Position numbers and translations under genes: made by a program. A model generated the notes under the pieces. That model searched no databases, was not told the DNA's origin, and was given only the letters and a program-made list of their open reading frames with translations. From Micromonospora cabrerizensis (GTDB lineage: Bacteria > Actinomycetota > Actinomycetes > Mycobacteriales > Micromonosporaceae): a DNA stretch of 64,000 bases. The stretch covers positions 1-64,000 of the forward strand of contig NZ_JAKKFI010000078.1 of NCBI RefSeq assembly GCF_022230955.1, in the 5' to 3' direction. How positions within the stretch are numbered: position 1 is the first letter of the stretch; the number at the start of each line of letters is the position of its first letter. Below, piece by piece: positions 1 through 8,921 of the stretch.

Positions 1-19
1 GGCCGGGCGCGGCGGCGTC

Positions 20-1900
20 GTGCGCACCGTCTCGCCGCGCACCCCGCGTGCCCCGGGCGTCGACGAGCCGCCACCGCGCCGCCGGACCACCACACCACGC
101 GCGCCGCGCCGCACCGACCGACCGGCGGCCCGTCGTCCGTCCCGCAAACCACCTCGCCCGCCGAAGCTGGCCGAATCGCGACTGCGCCTGCGGCTGGGCA
201 CCGCGCTCGCCCTGACGCTGTTCGCCGCCATCGGGATCCGGCTGATCTTCCTCCAGGCGGTCGACGCCCCGGCGTACGCCGGGGGCGGCATCGCCGACCG
301 TCTCCGCACGGTCGAGCTGCCGGCGGCGCGCGGCGCGATCTACGACAGCACCGGCGCGCCGCTGGCCCGCAGTGTCGAGGCGCGCTACGTGTTCGCCGAC
401 CCGACCGAGGTGAAGGATCCGCCCGCCACCGCGAAGGCGCTCTCCCCGCTGCTCGGCATCCCGGTGTCGAAGCTGGTCGAGCTGATGAAGCCCCGCAAGC
501 TGGAGAGCGGCAAGTTGTCCACGTTCGCCTACCTGGCCCGCGGTGTGGAGATCCCGACCGCCAAGCGGGTGCAGGCGCTGGAGCTTCCCGGCATCGGCGT
601 GCACCGCGACGAGAGCCGTGACGTGCCCGGCGGCGACCTGGCGGCCAACCTGATCGGCTTCACCAGTCAGGACATGGCCGGCCTGGAGGGGCTGGAGGCC
701 CGCTACGACGACGTGCTCGCCGGGCAGGACGGCAAGCGGGTGTACGAGGCCGGCCTCGGTGACCTCGCGGCGCCGATCCCGGGCGGTTACAGCCAGACCA
801 CTCCCGCCAAGCCGGGCAGCTCGCTGACCCTCACCATCGACCGTGACCTGCAGTTCCGCACGCAGCAGATCCTCAGCGCGGGCATGGCCCAGCAGCGCGG
901 CGGCACCGGCGTCGCGGTGATCATCGAGATCCCCTCCGGCGCGGTGCTGGCCCAGGCCAGCAATCCCACCTACAGCGCGGCGAAGCCGCTGGCGAGCGAC
1001 CCGGTCGCCCGGGAGGACGCGGCGACCAGCTTCGTCGTCGACCCCGGCTCGATCCACAAGGCGATTACCTTCGGCGCGGCGTTGCAGGAGGGTGTGATCA
1101 CGCCGGACACGGCGCTGCCCATCGCCAACAGCATCAAGAAGGGCGACACCTGGTTCTCCGACACCCATCCCGCCAACGGCAAGAAGATGAGCGTGCCGGG
1201 GATGCTGGCCTACTCGTCGAACGTCGGCACCATCACGATCGCCGACCAGCTCGGCAAGGACCGGTTGATCGACTACCAGAAGCGGTTCGGGCTGGGTAAG
1301 CCCACCGGTGAGGGAATGCCGGGGGAGGCCAGCGGGCGTCTGTTGCCGGCCGACGAGTGGAGCGGATCGTCGGAGGGGTCGGTGCCGATCGGGCACAGCG
1401 TCGACGCCACCCCGTTGCAGATGGCCGCCGCGTACGCCGCCATCGCCAACAACGGCACGTACGTGCAGCCGCACCTGGTCAAGGAGGTGATCGGCCCGGA
1501 CGGCAGGCGCACGCCCGCGCCGGCACCGGTGACCCGGTCGGTGCTCAGCCCGCAGAACGCGGCGGCCCTGCGCACCATGCTGGAGGCCGTCACCACGGTC
1601 GACCATGCCACCGGGCTGACCGCCGCGGTGCCCGGCTACCGGGTCGCCGGCAAGACCGGCACCGGGTGGCGACTGGTGGACGGCAAGAAGCAGCCCGGCG
1701 AGGTGTCCTCGTTCATCGGCATGGCCCCCGCCGAGAACCCCCGGTACGTGATCGCGGTGTTCGTCTACGCCCCCGGGGGTGGGGGCGCGGCGATCGCCGG
1801 CCCGGCGTTCCGCGACATGATGCAGTTCACTCTGCGTCACTACCGCGTACCGCCGTCGACCGGTGGTTCCGCACCCAAGTTCGTGGTCTATCCGCGCTGA
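20..1900 (+). CDS. ftsI: Septal peptidoglycan transpeptidase FtsI/PBP3 (penicillin-binding protein 2 family)
   Basis: This is the monofunctional class B transpeptidase that cross-links peptidoglycan at the septum as partner of FtsW. The first ~55 residues are a Pro/Arg-rich cytoplasmic tail. One membrane anchor follows at about residues 59-78, then the PBP dimerisation domain and the transpeptidase domain. The three active-site motifs are visible: the SxxK serine S344 (GSIHK), SxN at S399-N401 (SSN) and KTG at 545-547. The frame stays open to the left edge of the window, so GTG at 20 is only the first in-window start and the true start may lie outside. It heads the dcw run and is followed by murE. 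Confidence 0.95.
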   Translation: MRTVSPRTPRAPGVDEPPPRRRTTTPRAPRRTDRPAARRPSRKPPRPPKLAESRLRLRLGTALALTLFAAIGIRLIFLQAVDAPAYAGGGIADRLRTVELPAARGAIYDSTGAPLARSVEARYVFADPTEVKDPPATAKALSPLLGIPVSKLVELMKPRKLESGKLSTFAYLARGVEIPTAKRVQALELPGIGVHRDESRDVPGGDLAANLIGFTSQDMAGLEGLEARYDDVLAGQDGKRVYEAGLGDLAAPIPGGYSQTTPAKPGSSLTLTIDRDLQFRTQQILSAGMAQQRGGTGVAVIIEIPSGAVLAQASNPTYSAAKPLASDPVAREDAATSFVVDPGSIHKAITFGAALQEGVITPDTALPIANSIKKGDTWFSDTHPANGKKMSVPGMLAYSSNVGTITIADQLGKDRLIDYQKRFGLGKPTGEGMPGEASGRLLPADEWSGSSEGSVPIGHSVDATPLQMAAAYAAIANNGTYVQPHLVKEVIGPDGRRTPAPAPVTRSVLSPQNAAALRTMLEAVTTVDHATGLTAAVPGYRVAGKTGTGWRLVDGKKQPGEVSSFIGMAPAENPRYVIAVFVYAPGGGGAAIAGPAFRDMMQFTLRHYRVPPSTGGSAPKFVVYPR

Positions 1901-1977
1901 GCAGCAATGGCGGGACATCATCGGTGAGTGCCGACGAACCACCGGGGCGGCTGTGCGGCCGGAACCGGACGACGGGG

Positions 1978-1983
1978 TAGGGT
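1978..1983 (+). promoter_or_regulatory. Candidate -10 box (TAGGGT) of murE, leaderless layout
   Basis: TAGGGT lies 8 nt before the GTG chosen for murE. This matches the TANNNT-to-start spacing of leaderless actinobacterial transcripts. No Shine-Dalgarno is present at this start. Confidence 0.45.
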
Positions 1984-1991
1984 CTGACGCC

Positions 1992-3515
1992 GTGCCCGGC
2001 AATCCACGTCCACGTACCGTGACCGGAGTCCGGCTCGGCGATCTCGCCGCCCGACTCGCCGTCGACCTTTCGGCGGACGCCGCCGAGGTGGTCGTCACCG
2101 GGGCCACCCACGCCAGCCAGGAGGTCCACCCCGGCGACCTGTACGCGGCGTTGCCCGGCGCTCGCCGGCACGGCGCGGAGTTCGCCGCCGGTGCCGCCGA
2201 GGCGGGTGCCGTGGCCATGCTGACCGACCCGGCGGGTGCGGAGCTGGCCGCGGGAAGCGGCCTGCCCGTCCTGGTGGTGCCCGACCCGCGTGCCGTGCTC
2301 GGCGAGCTGGCCTCGGCCGTGTACGGCGACCCGACCGCCGGTCTCACCGTGATCGGGGTGACCGGCACCGCCGGGAAGACCTCCACCGCGTACCTGGTCG
2401 AGTCGGGGCTGCGGGCCGCCGGCCACACCACCGGGTTGATCGGCACGGTGGAGACCCGGCTCGGTGACCTGGTGATCGACAGTGTGCGCACCACCCCGGA
2501 GGCGACCGACCTGCACGCCATGCTGGCCACCGCCCGCGAGCGGGGGGTCACGGCGGTGGTCATGGAGGTCTCCAGCCACGCGTTGGCCATGGGCCGGGTG
2601 GGCGGGGTCCGGTTCGCCGTCGGCGGCTACACCAACTTCGGCTCCGACCACCTGGACTTCCACGCCGACAGCGACGACTACTTCGCGGCCAAGGCCCAGC
2701 TCTTCGACGGGCGGTGCGCCGTCGAGGTGCTCAACCACGACGACCCGGCCCTGAAGCCGCTGTACAAGCCGGCCACCGTCACCTACTCGGCGGCCGGCGA
2801 CCAGGGCGCGAGCTGGTGGGCCGACGGCGTCGGCGGCGAGGGGTACGCCCAGCGGTTCACCGCGCACGGCCCGGACGGCGTGGTCCTGCCCGCGGGGGTG
2901 GCACTGCCCGGCCGGCACAACGTGGCGAACGCGCTGTTGGCCATCGCCGCGCTGGTCGGCGCCGGGGTGGATCCGACGACCGCGGCGGCCGGCGTGGCCG
3001 CCTGCGGTGGCGTGCCGGGCCGGCTGGAGCTGGTCGACGTCGCCGCGCCGGTACGTGGCGTGGTCGACTACGCGCACAAGTCGGACGCGATCGTGGCGGC
3101 GCTGGCCGCGCTGCGGGAGTTGAGCGCCGGGCGGCTGATCTGTGTGATCGGCGCCGGGGGTGACCGGGACCGGGGCAAGCGGCCGGTGATGGGCGCCGCC
3201 GCGGCGGAGGGGGCCGACCTGGTGCTGGTGACCGACGACAACCCGCGTACCGAGGACCCGGCGACGATCCGCGCCGAGGTGCTCGCCGGCGCGTACCGGG
3301 CCGCGACGGCCGCCCGGATCATCGAGGTGGCCGGCCGCCGCGCCGCGATCGACGAGGCGGTTCGGCTGTCCGAGCCGGGCGACGTCATCGCGCTGCTCGG
3401 CAAGGGGCACGAGCGCGGCCAGGAGGTGGCGGGCGAGGTGTTTCCGTTCGACGACAGCATCGAGCTGGCCGACGCGCTGCGGGCCCGCTTCGGGGACCTG
3501 GCGGTCCAGCGGTGA
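1992..3515 (+). CDS. murE: UDP-MurNAc-tripeptide ligase MurE (meso-DAP adding)
   Basis: This ATP-dependent Mur ligase adds the third residue of the stem peptide to UDP-MurNAc-L-Ala-D-Glu in the cytoplasm. The P-loop GTAGKTS has its lysine at about residue 129. The DNPR motif at 416-419 is the family signature for meso-diaminopimelate selection. The frame is open from 1863, but GTG 1992 is preferred: it gives a 507-aa protein of normal length and sits 8 nt after a TAGGGT box. The stop overlaps the murF start by 4 nt, so the two are probably translationally coupled. Confidence 0.95.
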   Translation: MPGNPRPRTVTGVRLGDLAARLAVDLSADAAEVVVTGATHASQEVHPGDLYAALPGARRHGAEFAAGAAEAGAVAMLTDPAGAELAAGSGLPVLVVPDPRAVLGELASAVYGDPTAGLTVIGVTGTAGKTSTAYLVESGLRAAGHTTGLIGTVETRLGDLVIDSVRTTPEATDLHAMLATARERGVTAVVMEVSSHALAMGRVGGVRFAVGGYTNFGSDHLDFHADSDDYFAAKAQLFDGRCAVEVLNHDDPALKPLYKPATVTYSAAGDQGASWWADGVGGEGYAQRFTAHGPDGVVLPAGVALPGRHNVANALLAIAALVGAGVDPTTAAAGVAACGGVPGRLELVDVAAPVRGVVDYAHKSDAIVAALAALRELSAGRLICVIGAGGDRDRGKRPVMGAAAAEGADLVLVTDDNPRTEDPATIRAEVLAGAYRAATAARIIEVAGRRAAIDEAVRLSEPGDVIALLGKGHERGQEVAGEVFPFDDSIELADALRARFGDLAVQR

Positions 3516-4909
3516 TCGCGCTGAGCCTGGCCGAGGTGGCCGCCGCGGTCGACGGGCGTCTGGAGGCCGCCGACCCCGCCGCCACCGTGACCGGTTCGGT
3601 GGAGTTCGACTCGCGCAAGGTGGGGCCCGGTTCGCTCTTCGTGGCGTTCCCCGGTGAGAAGGTCGACGGGCACGACTACGCGGCGACGGCGATCCAGGCC
3701 GGCGCGGTGGCGGTGCTCGGCAGCCATGCGGTGCCCGGGGTGCCGATGGTGCTGGTGGACGACGCACTGACCGCGATGGGCCGGCTGGCCCGTGCCGCGG
3801 TGGACCGGCTCCCGCAGCTGACCGTGATCGGGGTGACCGGTTCCTCCGGCAAGACCACCACGAAGGACCTGATCGGTCAGCTCACCGCCCGGCTCGGGGC
3901 CACGGTGGCGCCGCCCGGCTCGTTCAACAACGAGCTGGGCCACCCGTACACCGCTCTGCGGGCCGGGCCGGACACCCGCTATCTGGTGATGGAGAAGGGC
4001 GCGCGGGGGATCGGGCACGTGCGGTACCTGTGTGAGCTGGTGCCGCCCCGGATCTCCGTGGTGCTCAACGTCGGCACGTCGCACATCGGCGAGTTCGGCT
4101 CGCAGGAGGCCATCGCCCAGGCCAAGGGAGAGCTGGTCGAGGCTCTGCCGGCGGACGGGCTGGCGGTGCTGAACGCCGACGACCCCCGGGTGGACGCCAT
4201 GGCGGGTCGCACCGGGGCCCGGGTGGTCCGCTACGGCGAGGCGCCGGACGCCGACGTGCGCGCCGAGGACGTCACGCTGGACGAGCGGGGGCACCCGTCG
4301 TACACGCTGGTCACCCCCGAGGGACGCGCGCCGGTGCGGCTCGGGCTGACCGGCCGTCACCAGGTCGGCAACACGCTCGCGGCGGCGGCGGTCGCCCGGG
4401 AGCTGGACATGCCGTTGGCCGAGGTGGCCGTGGCCCTCGGCGAGCTGAGGCTGGTCTCGACCCGTCGGATGGACGTCTTCGACCGCCCTGACGGGGTGAC
4501 CGTCATCGACGACTCGTACAACGCCAACCCGGCCTCGATGGCGGTGGCGGTGCGGGCGCTGGCCGGTATGGGCCAGGGGCGGCGTACCGTCGCGGTGCTC
4601 GGTTACATGGCCGAGCTGGGCCCGTTCGAGCGGAGCGGCCATGCCGAGGTCGGCCAACTGGCGGCCGAACTGGGCGTCGACCGGCTGCTCGTGGTGGGTG
4701 AGCCGGCCGCGCCGATCCACGAAGGCGCGACAGCGGTAGCGAACTGGGGAGGAGAGTCGGTGCTGCTCACCGATCAGGCGGCGGCCGTCGAGGTGCTGCG
4801 GAGCGAGCTACGACCGGGGGACGTCGTCCTGGTCAAGGGCTCCCGGTACCGGACCTGGGAGGTGGCCGACGCCCTGCGCGCCGACACCGGTGGGGAGCCG
4901 ACCCGATGA
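3512..4909 (+). CDS. murF: UDP-MurNAc-tripeptide:D-Ala-D-Ala ligase MurF
   Basis: This cytoplasmic Mur ligase attaches D-Ala-D-Ala to complete UDP-MurNAc-pentapeptide. The ~465-aa protein has the Mur ligase layout: an N-terminal UMAG-binding domain (motif DSRK near residue 34), a central ATPase domain with P-loop GSSGKTT (Lys about 114), and a C-terminal domain containing DDSYNANP, typical of MurF. The GTG start overlaps the murE stop (GTGA) and the stop overlaps the mraY ATG (ATGA), so murE-murF-mraY form one coupled unit. Confidence 0.95.
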   Translation: MIALSLAEVAAAVDGRLEAADPAATVTGSVEFDSRKVGPGSLFVAFPGEKVDGHDYAATAIQAGAVAVLGSHAVPGVPMVLVDDALTAMGRLARAAVDRLPQLTVIGVTGSSGKTTTKDLIGQLTARLGATVAPPGSFNNELGHPYTALRAGPDTRYLVMEKGARGIGHVRYLCELVPPRISVVLNVGTSHIGEFGSQEAIAQAKGELVEALPADGLAVLNADDPRVDAMAGRTGARVVRYGEAPDADVRAEDVTLDERGHPSYTLVTPEGRAPVRLGLTGRHQVGNTLAAAAVARELDMPLAEVAVALGELRLVSTRRMDVFDRPDGVTVIDDSYNANPASMAVAVRALAGMGQGRRTVAVLGYMAELGPFERSGHAEVGQLAAELGVDRLLVVGEPAAPIHEGATAVANWGGESVLLTDQAAAVEVLRSELRPGDVVLVKGSRYRTWEVADALRADTGGEPTR

Positions 4910-6030
4910 GGGCGGTCATCGTCGCGGTCGGCGTGGCGTTCCTCGTCTCGCTCTTCTGCACCCCGATCGCGATCAAGTTGTTCACCCGGCTCAAGGCCGG
5001 TCAGCCGATCCGGTCCGACGGCCCCGCCATGCACCAGGGCAAGAAGGGCACGCCCACCATGGGTGGCGTGGTCTTCATCCTGGCCACGGTGATCGCGTAC
5101 GTGGCCGGGCACCTGGCCCTGACCACCCTGCCGGACCAGCAGATCGCCCAGGTGGAGCCGACCATCACGGCGTTGGTGCTGCTGGGGCTGATGGTCTTCT
5201 CCGGCGCGGTGGGCTTCCTCGACGACTTCCTCAAGGTGCGCAAGCGCAACAGCGCCGGGCTGAACAAGCGCGGCAAGCTGCTCGGTCAGATCCTGGTCGG
5301 CGCGGTCTTCGGGGTGATCGCGCTGTGGTTCCCGAGCACGATGACCGACGGCTCGGGCCTGGCGACCAACACCGAGACGGTGGGCAGCACCACGCTGAGC
5401 TTCATCCGGGACATCGATGCCCTGGAGGTCAGCAAGGTCGGCGCGGTGATCATCTTCATCTTCGTGGTGATGGGCGCCACGAACGGTGTCAACCTCACCG
5501 ACGGCCTCGACGGCCTGGCCACCGGCGCCTCGGTGATGGTGCTCGCCGCGTACGCGTTGATCGCGTTCTGGCAGTACCGGCACTGGTGCGCCGACCCGAA
5601 CTACACCCAGCCGTACTGCTACGAGGTCCGCGACCCGTTGGAGATCGCGCTGATAGCCGGGGCGGCGGCCGGGGCCTGTGTGGGCTTCCTCTGGTGGAAC
5701 ACGTCCCCGGCACGGATCTTCATGGGTGACACCGGTGCGCTGGGGCTGGGCGGCCTGATCGCCGGTATGGCGATGTCCACCCGCACCATCCTGCTGCTGC
5801 CGATCATCGGCGGGCTCTTCGTGATCATCACGATGTCCGTGGTGATCCAGATCATCTCCTTCAAGACCACCGGTAAACGCGTGTTCCGGATGTCGCCCCT
5901 CCAGCACCACTTCGAGTTGGCCGGCTGGAGTGAGGTCAACATCGTGGTGCGCTTCTGGATCATCGCCGGCATCGGCGTGGCCATCGCCCTGGGCCTGTTC
6001 TACAGCGAGTTCCTCGCCAACATGACCTGA
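4906..6030 (+). CDS. mraY: Phospho-MurNAc-pentapeptide transferase MraY
   Basis: This integral membrane enzyme transfers phospho-MurNAc-pentapeptide to undecaprenyl phosphate, making lipid I. The 374-aa protein has about ten hydrophobic segments and the family motifs: GKKGTPTMGG near residue 46, the acidic FLDDFLK loop near 105, NLTDGLDGLA near 197 and FMGDTGALGLGG near 273. HHFE near the C-terminus is the conserved His loop. It is coupled to murF by ATGA. The next gene should be murD in a standard actinobacterial dcw cluster, but a 120-bp gap with a hairpin follows instead. Confidence 0.96.
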   Translation: MRAVIVAVGVAFLVSLFCTPIAIKLFTRLKAGQPIRSDGPAMHQGKKGTPTMGGVVFILATVIAYVAGHLALTTLPDQQIAQVEPTITALVLLGLMVFSGAVGFLDDFLKVRKRNSAGLNKRGKLLGQILVGAVFGVIALWFPSTMTDGSGLATNTETVGSTTLSFIRDIDALEVSKVGAVIIFIFVVMGATNGVNLTDGLDGLATGASVMVLAAYALIAFWQYRHWCADPNYTQPYCYEVRDPLEIALIAGAAAGACVGFLWWNTSPARIFMGDTGALGLGGLIAGMAMSTRTILLLPIIGGLFVIITMSVVIQIISFKTTGKRVFRMSPLQHHFELAGWSEVNIVVRFWIIAGIGVAIALGLFYSEFLANMT

Positions 6031-6050
6031 TCGGCCCTCGCGATCCCCGC

Positions 6051-6105
6051 ACTGATCGGCCGCCCGGACGGCCCGCCCCGCGCGGGTTTCGTCCGGGCGG
6101 TCAGT
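6051..6105 (+). terminator. Strong nested hairpin between mraY and ftsW
   Basis: CCGCCCGGACG (6060-6070) is perfectly complementary to CGTCCGGGCGG (6090-6100). A second stem, CCCGC/GCGGG, lies in the loop. Beyond a 4-nt bulge the outer ACTGA/TCAGT (6051-6055, 6101-6105) also pair. There is no U-tract, as is common for GC-rich actinobacterial terminators. It could end the ftsI-mraY transcript or act as a processing or attenuation site. Confidence 0.6.
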
Positions 6106-6150
6106 GCGTCAACGGCCGGCGTCGGAGTCCGACACGCCCGGTGCGTCGTT

Positions 6151-7815
6151 GTGGGCGTGCCCGGCGCGTCCAGCGGTGATGATGTCGGGGTGGGGGAGGA
6201 CTCAGGCACCGACGACAGGACAGCCGGTCGGCCGCGACGGTCACCGGGCGCGACGCGCACCGCCGCGGCCGGCGCGCCGCCCGACCAGGCGGCGAGCGGC
6301 CGGGGAGCCGACGACGCGCGCGGCCCGGAACCGGGTGCGGCACCGCGGGCAGCGGACCCGCCACCACCCGTGCCACTGCGCGGGTTGGACGGGGCCGGTG
6401 GCCTCGCCGCGCTGCGAGGTCTGCTGGCGCGACCGCTGGCCTCCTACTATCTGCTGCTGTCCAGCGCCGGCCTGCTGCTGCTGATCGGGTTGACCATGGT
6501 CTTCTCGGCGACCAGCGTGAAGGACTACGCCGAGGACGGCAACGCCTCGGCCTCAGTGACCAAGCAGGCGATCTTCGCGGTGATCGGCATCGGGGCGTTC
6601 TGGGTCTGCCAGCGCCTGCCCGCCAGCACGTACCGCTCGCTGGGCCGACCGCTGCTGTTCACCTCGATCGGGCTGTTGCTGATACTCAACCTGCTGCTCG
6701 CGTACGCCCGGCTCAGTCACCAGGACTCGGCCCGGATCGGCCCGATCGAGGCGCGCCTGCTCTGGTTGTTCATCGGCGGGATCCAGGTCCAGCCCTCCGA
6801 GCTGGCCAAGTTCGCGCTGGTGCTGTGGGGCGCGCACCTGATCGCCCGCAAGGGCGCCGCGCTGGGGTGGTGGCGGGAGCTGGCCACCCCGCTCTTCCCG
6901 GTGATGGGCCTGCTGTTCGTGCTGGTCGGCTACAACGACGTGGGCACGATGCTCTGCCTGCTGGCCCTGGTGGTGGGCCTGCTCTGGGCGGCCGGCGTGC
7001 GGATGCGGGTCTTCGGCGCGCTGACCGTGGTCGGTCTGCTCGGCGTCGGCCTGCTCATCGCGGTGGCCTCGCTGGGCGCCGGCTCCGGCGAGAAGGGCGC
7101 GGACAACTACCGCTTCGCCCGGCTGGTCATGTTCTTCAACCCGCCCGACCCGGAGACCTGCAAGCTCGGCGACTGTCTCCAGTTCTACCAGGGTCGACTG
7201 GCCATCGAGCACGGCGGCTGGTTCGGCGTCGGGCTGGGCAAGGGCAGCCTGAAGTGGGACTGGCTGCCCGAGGCGCACAACGACTTCATCTTCGCGATCA
7301 TCGCCGAGGAGCTGGGCGTGATCGGCTGCGCGGTGGTGCTCGCGCTGTTCGCGGTCCTCGCGTACACCGGGTTGCGGATCGCCCGCCGGGTAGACGACCC
7401 GTTCCGCCGGTTCGCCGCCGCCGCCGTGACCACCTGGCTGGTGAGCCAGGCCGTGATCAACATCGGCGGGGTGGTCGGGCTGCTGCCGATCACCGGCCTG
7501 CCGCTGCCGTTCATCTCCGACGGCGGAAGTGCCCTGGTCGTGACGTTGGCGGGGATCGGCATGCTGGCGTCCTTCGCCCGCGCCGAACCCGATGCGGCCC
7601 GAGCACTGCATGCCCGTCCGCCGGCCCGGTGGGTCCGACTACTCTGGGCCCCGTTGCCGCCGCTTCCCGGGCGGCGTCGCCGACCGGCGACGCCGCCCGC
7701 CGGCCGAGGGTCCGTACCCCGGTCCCGCGAGCGGCGCCATGACGACCAGGCCGCGCCGCGCGGGGTCCGCCAGGACCGGAGCCGCGGGGGTACGGCGAGC
7801 GAAAGGAGACGCTGA
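6151..7815 (+). CDS. ftsW: Lipid II polymerase FtsW (SEDS family)
   Basis: This SEDS-family membrane glycosyltransferase polymerises lipid II at the septum with FtsI. The 554-aa product has a ~95-residue Ala/Pro/Gly-rich cytoplasmic head, then about ten membrane segments (first near residues 99-116, after which comes TMVFSATS). The C-terminal region carries EAHNDFIFA near residue 374 and LPLPFISDGGS near 453, both typical of FtsW. A charged tail of about 80 residues follows. GTG 6151 is the most upstream usable start; a later start removing part of the low-complexity head is possible. The stop overlaps murG by one base (TGATG). Confidence 0.93.
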   Translation: MGVPGASSGDDVGVGEDSGTDDRTAGRPRRSPGATRTAAAGAPPDQAASGRGADDARGPEPGAAPRAADPPPPVPLRGLDGAGGLAALRGLLARPLASYYLLLSSAGLLLLIGLTMVFSATSVKDYAEDGNASASVTKQAIFAVIGIGAFWVCQRLPASTYRSLGRPLLFTSIGLLLILNLLLAYARLSHQDSARIGPIEARLLWLFIGGIQVQPSELAKFALVLWGAHLIARKGAALGWWRELATPLFPVMGLLFVLVGYNDVGTMLCLLALVVGLLWAAGVRMRVFGALTVVGLLGVGLLIAVASLGAGSGEKGADNYRFARLVMFFNPPDPETCKLGDCLQFYQGRLAIEHGGWFGVGLGKGSLKWDWLPEAHNDFIFAIIAEELGVIGCAVVLALFAVLAYTGLRIARRVDDPFRRFAAAAVTTWLVSQAVINIGGVVGLLPITGLPLPFISDGGSALVVTLAGIGMLASFARAEPDAARALHARPPARWVRLLWAPLPPLPGRRRRPATPPAGRGSVPRSRERRHDDQAAPRGVRQDRSRGGTASERRR

Positions 7816-8921
7816 TGGGTCCGCTGCGTTCGGTGGTGCTCGCGGGAGGTGGCACCGGGGGGCACGTCTACCCGCTGCTCGCCTTCGCCGACTGCCTGCG
7901 CCGACACGACCCGGGCGTCCGGATCACCTGCCTCGGCACACCACGCGGCATGGAGAACGACCTGATCCCGCCGCAGGGCTACGACCTGCGGCAGATCCCG
8001 GCGTACCAGCTGCCCCGGTCGGTCAACATGAACCTGGTGCGTACCCCGGGCCGGATGTGGACCGCGGCGCGCGCCGCGGGCAAGGTGATCGACGAGGTGC
8101 GCGCCGACGTGGTCGTCGGCTTCGGCGGGTACGTCTCGGTGCCGGCCTACCTGGCCGCCTGGCGCCGGGAGATGCCCATGGTGATCCACGAGGTGAACGT
8201 GCCACCGGGGGTGGCCAACAAGCTGGGCATGAAGTTCACCAAGAACGTCGCCGTCGGCTTCCCGCACCAGCCGAGCCAGGCCGAGTCGCTGCGCGACGCC
8301 ACAGTGGTCGGGGTGCCGCTGCGCCGCACCATCGCCGGCCTGGACCGGTACGCGCTGCGCGACGCCGCCCGCGCCCACTTCGGGCTCCGCCCGGACCTGC
8401 CGGTACTCTTCGTCTCCGGCGGCTCGTCGGGCGCCCGCTCGATCAACCTGGCGCTCTCCGGGGCGGCCAAGGAGCTGGCCCGCAACGGCGTGCAGGTGCT
8501 GCACGTGATGGGCGCCCGCAACGAGCCGGTGCCGATCCCCACCGACCTGCCGGTGCCGTACGTGACGCTGCCGTACCTGTCCGAGATGGAGCTGGGTTAC
8601 GCCGCCGCCGACCTGATGCTGGCCCGGGGCGGGGCGATGACCGTCGCCGAGGTCGCCGCGATCGGGCTCCCGACGATCTACGTGCCGTACCCGCACAGCA
8701 ACCAGGAGCAGCGGCGCAACGCGCTGCCCGTGGTCGAGGCCGGCGGTGGGCTGCTGGTCGACGACGCGGAGCTCACCCCGGCGTGGCTGGAGCGCACCGT
8801 CATCCCCCTCATCCGAGACCCGCAACGGTTGTACGCGATGGGCGCGGCCGCGGGGGCGTACGGCCGGCGCGACGGTGACGAGGCCCTGCGCTCCTTCGTC
8901 CTCCAGGCGGTGGCCCGATGA
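7815..8921 (+). CDS. murG: Lipid II synthase MurG (UDP-GlcNAc transferase)
   Basis: This peripheral inner-leaflet GT28 glycosyltransferase adds GlcNAc to lipid I to give lipid II. The N-terminal glycine-rich acceptor loop GGTGGHVYP (residues about 11-19) and the C-terminal donor-side region with SNQEQRRNA near residue 295 are both intact. At 368 aa it has normal length. AAAGGAGA at 7802-7809 is a good ribosome site about 5 nt before the ATG. It is joined to ftsW by TGATG and to murC by ATGA. Confidence 0.96.
   Translation: MGPLRSVVLAGGGTGGHVYPLLAFADCLRRHDPGVRITCLGTPRGMENDLIPPQGYDLRQIPAYQLPRSVNMNLVRTPGRMWTAARAAGKVIDEVRADVVVGFGGYVSVPAYLAAWRREMPMVIHEVNVPPGVANKLGMKFTKNVAVGFPHQPSQAESLRDATVVGVPLRRTIAGLDRYALRDAARAHFGLRPDLPVLFVSGGSSGARSINLALSGAAKELARNGVQVLHVMGARNEPVPIPTDLPVPYVTLPYLSEMELGYAAADLMLARGGAMTVAEVAAIGLPTIYVPYPHSNQEQRRNALPVVEAGGGLLVDDAELTPAWLERTVIPLIRDPQRLYAMGAAAGAYGRRDGDEALRSFVLQAVAR

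Noticed and set aside
1827..3767. Long minus-strand frame opposite murE
   Set aside because: Antisense shadow of a high-GC gene; Arg/His/Gly-rich with no family motifs.
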